Assembly (NCBI RefSeq): GCF_008727735.1
Contig: NZ_CP044227.1
Location: 248,001-312,000 of the forward strand
Source of the DNA: Flintibacter sp. KGMB00164
GTDB taxonomy: Bacteria; Bacillota; Clostridia; Oscillospirales; Oscillospiraceae
DNA: 64,000 nucleotides
Direction: 5' to 3'
Made by a program: the position numbers and the translations under genes. Shown here piece after piece: positions 61,460 through 64,000 of this stretch. The notes beneath the pieces were generated by a model that did not search any database, had not been told where the DNA came from, and saw only the letters and a program-made list of their open reading frames with translations. The stretch's first letter is position 1. The number at the start of each line of letters is the position of its first letter.

Positions 61460-62407
61460 ATGGGTTATTTCAAACGAGTAATCGCCTGGCTGCTCTTTTT
61501 TGCTGGGCTGATTGCCTTACTTTATATTGCATCTGGTATTTTTGTGCCGAAAGATAACACTACGGAGGCGGGGATGGAGTATGCCCGGGTCAATGGCATC
61601 CTGGGGGAACCCCCGGACTCCATCGATATTCTGGTGATGGGGGACAGCGAATCGTATAACGGCTACTCCCCTCTGCTGATGTGGAAGGAGACGGGGTACA
61701 CCAGCTATACCTGCGGCACCGACGCCCAGAAGCTTACCTACACCAGGACCATGCTGGAGCGGGCGTTGGAGAAGCAGCACCCCAAGGTGGTCATCCTGGA
61801 GACGCTGGCCATTTACCGTCCCATCAAGCTGGATAATGTGGTGCTGGAGGAGCTGTCCAGAGCCCTGCCGGTCTTTCGCTACCACGACCGCTGGAAGGAT
61901 CTGAGTGTGGACGATGTCACCCAGAAAGTCACCGCCACCCAGACCCATCCTTACAAAGGACATGCCCACATCACCAAGGTGGTGCCCTGTGACAACAAGG
62001 AATACATGCATCCCACCGATAAGGTGGCTTCCATTGCTCTGGTGAATCAGTATTACGTCAGGGCCATCAAGGAGCTGTGCGACCGCCACGGCGCGCAGCT
62101 GCTGCTGGTGAGCACCCCGAGCCCTGTCAACTGGAGCTATGAGCGGCACAACGGCATCCAGAAGTTTGCCGATGAGCTGGGCTGTACTTATGTGGATATG
62201 AATCTGGAGTCCGTGGGTATTGACTGGACAAAGGATACCTTTGATAAGGGAGATCACCTGAACCACTTCGGCGCGGTGAAGGCAACTAAGTTCTTGGCCA
62301 ACTACCTGCAAAAGCAGGGCGGGCTCACGGATCACCGCGCAGACCCCGCATACAGCGACTGGAATCAGAAGTGGAAGGAACATGAGGAGCAGATTTCCAG
62401 AGGATGA
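61460..62407 (+). CDS. Membrane-anchored SGNH hydrolase (DltD/AlgX-like)
   Basis: A 315-residue protein with one N-terminal membrane anchor (about residues 7-28) and an extracellular SGNH-type domain. The catalytic serine is in LVMGDSESYNG (S63), and the distal Asp-His pair is in GDHLNHFG (about residues 264-267). Like DltD, it should complete transfer of the acyl group outside the cell. AGGAGG precedes the ATG, 18 bp after the MBOAT gene. It is the last gene of the operon and ends at a strong terminator. Confidence 0.87.
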   Translation: MGYFKRVIAWLLFFAGLIALLYIASGIFVPKDNTTEAGMEYARVNGILGEPPDSIDILVMGDSESYNGYSPLLMWKETGYTSYTCGTDAQKLTYTRTMLERALEKQHPKVVILETLAIYRPIKLDNVVLEELSRALPVFRYHDRWKDLSVDDVTQKVTATQTHPYKGHAHITKVVPCDNKEYMHPTDKVASIALVNQYYVRAIKELCDRHGAQLLLVSTPSPVNWSYERHNGIQKFADELGCTYVDMNLESVGIDWTKDTFDKGDHLNHFGAVKATKFLANYLQKQGGLTDHRADPAYSDWNQKWKEHEEQISRG

Positions 62408-62437
62408 GAACTGCGTGCCAATATTGCTAATTCATAA

Positions 62438-62482
62438 AGCACCCCGATTTTTCCTTGCGTGTGGAAAAATTGGGGTGTTTTT
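62438..62482 (+). terminator. Terminator of the dlt-like operon
   Basis: CACCCCGATTTTTCC and GGAAAAATTGGGGTG form a 15-bp stem with one G-T pair, followed by TTTTTGCC. Confidence 0.9.
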
Positions 62483-62665
62483 GCCTCTCGCTCTGGAGAA
62501 AAGACTGAGGTATGGTTTAAACTGTTCCATGTTAAAACGGCGCTGGTCCCTGGACAATACACCGCCTTTGTTGGTATCATACGGTTGAGAATGCTCCAAG
62601 TGGAGCGCAGACCCGTTTTGCTAATAACCAGAATCAGCTTATCTCGATTTACAGGAGGATATCTT

Positions 62666-64000
62666 ATGCTGTTAGGTGTTGACTATTACCCGGAACAGTG
62701 GGACAGCGCCATTATGGAGGCGGATATGGACCGCATCCTGGAGCTGGGGTGCAACGTGATCCGGATCGGCGAATTTGCCTGGCACCACATGGAGCCAGAG
62801 GAGGGAAAGTTTGACTTCTCCTACTTTGACGGGGTCATTGATATGGCCAAAAAGAAGGGGCTTCAGATCATTTTCGGTACCCCCACCGCCACACCCCCCG
62901 CTTGGCTGGTTCACAAGCACCCGGATATCCTCTCCCAGTTCCCTGACGGATCCTCCCGGGCCTTCGGCGGCCGCCACACCTCCTGTTACAGCAGCCTGCC
63001 CTACTGGGAGCACTGCACCAGGATCGTCACAGAGCTGGCCCGGCACTACAAGGATGAAAAGGCCATCGTGGCATGGCAGATCGACAACGAGCTAGGCCAC
63101 GAGGGCAGCGACCAGTGCTGGTGTCCCCGGTGCCGCGCCAAGTTCCAGAACTTTCTGAGTGAGAAATTTGGGGGCGATATTCGTGCCCTCAATGAGACCT
63201 ATGGTACCACCTTCTGGAGCCAGGAGTACAACTCTTTTGCTGAGATCCCCCTGCCCACCCCCACGATTGCCACCCACAACCCGGCTCTCCGTCTGGACTG
63301 GGAGCGCTTTTGCAGCTGGAACATCCGCTCTTTTGCCGCTTTCCAGGCCAAACTGCTCCATGAGATCATTCCCGGGGCTGTGGTGATGCACGACTTCCCC
63401 GGCGGCGGGCTGGGCAAGCGTGTGGACTACTCCGGTGTGGCTCAGGAGCTGAATCGGGTGGCATATAACAACTACCCGGTCTGGGGCGGTCAGAAGGAGC
63501 CTCTGTCTCCCAGCGAGATCGCCTTCGGTTTGGACTACATCCGGGGGCTGAGAGGGGAAAACTTCTGGATCACTGAGGCCATCATGGGCGCCCAGGGCCA
63601 TGATATCACCGGATTTCTGCCCCGCCCGAATCAGGCCAAGCTGTGGAGCTGGCAGGGAATGGCCCACGGCTGCGAAGGGCTGATGTACTTCCGCTACCGA
63701 GGCGCCACCAAGGGAGCTGAGCAGTTCTGCTATGGAATTCTGGATGCGGACAATATCCCCCGCCGCCGCTTCTTTGAGGTGCAGAGCTTCTTCCGGGAGG
63801 TTCGTCCCTATGAGCAGGTCCTCACCACCCCCGTCCACAGCGATGTGGCCATCCTCTACGACTTTGACGCCTTGGCCTCCTTCCGGATCCAGCAGCAGAG
63901 CTGCCTGCTGGACTGCGAGCGGGAGATGAAGCGGCTGCACAGCTGGCTGTTCCGGGCGGGCCAGAGTGTGGACGTTATCCCCGCCAGCCGGGACTTCTCC
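62666..64000 (+). CDS. GH42 beta-galactosidase (partial, runs off the window)
   Basis: 445 codons are present from ATG 62666 (AGGAGG seven bases upstream) and the frame is open to the last base, so the gene continues beyond the window. Typical glycoside hydrolase family 42 start (GVDYYPEQWD), a metal-site-like CWCPRC cysteine cluster, the acid/base Glu in WQIDNELGHE and the nucleophile Glu in WITEAIMGAQ are all visible. There is no signal peptide, so it acts inside the cell on imported galactosides. The C-terminal trimerisation and beta domains of the family (total about 650-700 residues) are outside the window. It has its own upstream gap and is not part of the dlt-like operon. Confidence 0.95.
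   Translation, partial: MLLGVDYYPEQWDSAIMEADMDRILELGCNVIRIGEFAWHHMEPEEGKFDFSYFDGVIDMAKKKGLQIIFGTPTATPPAWLVHKHPDILSQFPDGSSRAFGGRHTSCYSSLPYWEHCTRIVTELARHYKDEKAIVAWQIDNELGHEGSDQCWCPRCRAKFQNFLSEKFGGDIRALNETYGTTFWSQEYNSFAEIPLPTPTIATHNPALRLDWERFCSWNIRSFAAFQAKLLHEIIPGAVVMHDFPGGGLGKRVDYSGVAQELNRVAYNNYPVWGGQKEPLSPSEIAFGLDYIRGLRGENFWITEAIMGAQGHDITGFLPRPNQAKLWSWQGMAHGCEGLMYFRYRGATKGAEQFCYGILDADNIPRRRFFEVQSFFREVRPYEQVLTTPVHSDVAILYDFDALASFRIQQQSCLLDCEREMKRLHSWLFRAGQSVDVIPASRDFS

Noticed and set aside
1..64000. CRISPR arrays, tRNA and rRNA genes
   Set aside because: No regularly spaced direct repeats and no tRNA arm patterns or rRNA sequence were recognised by eye; a dedicated search could still find something I missed.

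Overview
This window looks like a gut Clostridia chromosome, most likely Oscillospiraceae (Flavonifractor, Pseudoflavonifractor or Intestinimonas type). The basis is a moderately GC-rich Gram-positive gene style with strong AGGAGG ribosome binding sites, lipoprotein-type ABC binding proteins, large secreted S-layer-homology (SLH) proteins, many transporters for amino acids and organic acids, and abundant MurR/RpiR, LysR and sigma-54 regulators. The genus is an inference from gene style only. No rRNA, tRNA or CRISPR array was seen.

Layout. 1-8.6 kb (minus strand): an IclR regulator, then an operon running from an alpha/beta hydrolase through a nitrilase-family amidase, a BCCT transporter, a DUF6282 protein and a CPA2-type antiporter to a MATE transporter fused to a cyclic-di-AMP receptor (DarA/PstA) domain. 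It is divergent from a MurR/RpiR regulator, with repeated GGAATA/TTCC operators between them. 9.9-15.9 kb (plus): an AraC regulator and a sugar ABC transporter, a YjhC/NanOx-type oxidoreductase and a YhcH/NanQ anomerase, together a 2,7-anhydro-sialic-acid uptake and conversion locus. 16-17.6 kb: a MATE exporter behind a leader terminator. 17.7-19 kb (minus): a retron, with a consensus promoter, an msr-msd RNA with matching a1/a2 repeats, and a 314-residue reverse transcriptase starting at TTG. No effector gene lies beside it. 19.1-20 kb: an aromatic-acid-exporter-like membrane protein.

20-33.3 kb (minus): four large secreted proteins. Three carry C-terminal SLH domains. Two of these are paralogues with a shared 1.1-kb 3' module, and they flank a small Fe-S gene pair on the plus strand. 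The third contains a 9-G tract, and its upstream partner is a beta-helix protein. A degenerate IS200/IS605 element follows at 33.6-34.3 kb.

34.3-55.2 kb: several catabolic and transport modules. These are a GltS / creatininase / nitrilase / DMT / RpiR operon preceded by three GTAT-N6-ATAC operators; a LysR gene divergent from a hydroxyacid dehydrogenase / RraA / SLC13 / DUF6282 operon; a YitT protein; an alanine-dehydrogenase-like gene, a second GltS and a sigma-54 activator behind a clear -24/-12 promoter with two upstream palindromes; a LuxR regulator; a small membrane protein; and an NhaC antiporter with an amidohydrolase.

55.3-64 kb (plus): a MATE exporter, then a five-gene operon resembling dltABCD with an added fold-type-III PLP decarboxylase (adenylation enzyme, decarboxylase, carrier protein, MBOAT, SGNH/DltD-like). 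I read it as a system that builds a modified amino-acyl group on a carrier protein and exports it to a surface polymer. The window ends inside a GH42 beta-galactosidase. The retron, the dlt/BtrK-like operon and the MATE-DarA fusion are the most unusual items.
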